Below, piece after piece: positions 42,055-42,397 of a stretch of 42,397 bases of DNA. The DNA is from Ruminococcus sp. (GTDB taxonomy: Bacteria; Bacillota; Clostridia; Oscillospirales; Ruminococcaceae): positions 1 to 42,397 of the forward strand of contig JAFWTA010000014.1 in the NCBI GenBank assembly GCA_017519145.1. Direction: 5' to 3'. Made by a program: the position numbers and the translations under genes. Each line of letters begins with the position of its first letter. Position 1 is the stretch's first letter. Under the pieces are notes generated by a model. It searched no databases and was not told the DNA's origin. It saw only the letters and a program-made list of their open reading frames with translations.

Positions 42055-42397
42055 TTACTTGGAGTACAGCTCGACGATGAGGTGAGTAGCTACCTCGTAG
42101 TCAATATCCTCAGCTGAGGGAAGACGATTTACTGTAGCGGAGAAGTCATCCTTGTTAGCTGTGAGCCATACAGGAACGAGTCTGTCCTTAGTCTCTTCTA
42201 CTGTAGCCTTGAACTTCTCGGAAGTTCTGTCCTTTTCTCTGAGGGCGATAACGTCGCCAACCTTAACTCTATAGGAAGGAATGTTTACCTTCTTGCCGTT
42301 TACTGTATAGTGGCTGTGTACAACGAGCTGTCTTGCTTCTCTTCTTGTGAGAGCCAGACCCATTCTGTATACAACACTGTCAAGTCTGGATTCGAGA
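42055..42397 (-). CDS. rpsD: 30S ribosomal protein S4, 3' part
   Basis: The C-terminal ~113 residues of S4, cut by the window edge. The S4 RNA-binding domain is visible: RLDSVVYRMGLALTRREARQ, VVHSHYTVNGKKVNIPSY and a C-terminal HLIVELYSK. S4 nucleates assembly of the 30S subunit and often autoregulates its operon. The 5' end lies beyond 42397. Confidence 0.97.
   Translation of the reverse strand, partial: LESRLDSVVYRMGLALTRREARQLVVHSHYTVNGKKVNIPSYRVKVGDVIALREKDRTSEKFKATVEETKDRLVPVWLTANKDDFSATVNRLPSAEDIDYEVATHLIVELYSK

Overview
The window looks like chromosomal DNA of a cellulolytic Ruminococcus-type Firmicute (Oscillospiraceae). Evidence: a GH9-CBM3c-dockerin cellulase with a Thr-rich linker, a GH16 beta-glucanase and a bacterial expansin that both carry an N-terminal dockerin-like loop, low-GC-Gram-positive Shine-Dalgarno sites, many sigma-A promoters with exactly 17-bp spacers, and Clostridia-type families (PadR/DUF2812, TIGR04086, CmpB-like membrane proteins, a Spo0A-type DNA-binding domain). 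The species cannot be fixed from sequence reading alone. No tRNA, rRNA, IS element, prophage or CRISPR array was seen.

Layout. 1-320: a cluster of palindromic intergenic repeats. 318-2631: a lipoprotein gene and a GH16 glucanase gene, divergent, each with its own promoter. 2699-6275 (minus): a TPR protein and a large repeat-rich protein with an 11-copy 14-residue tandem repeat. 6814-26251 (plus): a long, mostly head-to-tail run beginning with a GT2 glycosyltransferase and a WG-repeat-like protein and containing purE, purC, a purF homologue, purM, purN, a PurO-type IMP cyclohydrolase, a stand-alone AICAR formyltransferase and purD. Between the pur genes are unrelated genes: DUF4272, a HAD phosphatase, DUF6440, an expansin flanked by two DUF3592-like proteins, a tandem CmpB-like pair, a lipoprotein, small membrane proteins and a tandem pair of membrane-anchored proteins. 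26417-27758: an orphan Phd/YefM-like antitoxin, PspA and a 57-residue membrane protein. 28026-28902 (minus): DUF2812 and PadR genes with two palindromic operators at the promoter. 29094-31499 (minus): GH9 cellulase. 31782-34571: three Tim44-like/zinc-ribbon paralogues. 34798-39494: a Spo0A-like regulator with a degenerate receiver, an OmpR-family regulator, a histidine kinase and an HtrA protease. 39488-42397 (minus): TIGR04086 protein, yajC, rplQ, rpoA and the 3' part of rpsD.

How it works together. The pur genes cover PRPP to phosphoribosylamine (PurF homologue), PurD, PurN, PurM, PurE, PurC, AICAR formylation and IMP cyclisation. purL, purK and purB are not in the window. Two steps are unusual. 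The PurF homologue has lost the N-terminal cysteine and other residues of the glutaminase site. The usual bifunctional PurH is replaced by a stand-alone formyltransferase plus an archaeal-type cyclohydrolase. The GH9, GH16 and expansin proteins point to secreted plant-cell-wall degradation. The 31.8-39.5 kb block looks like an envelope sensing and quality-control neighbourhood, which is inferred from gene content.
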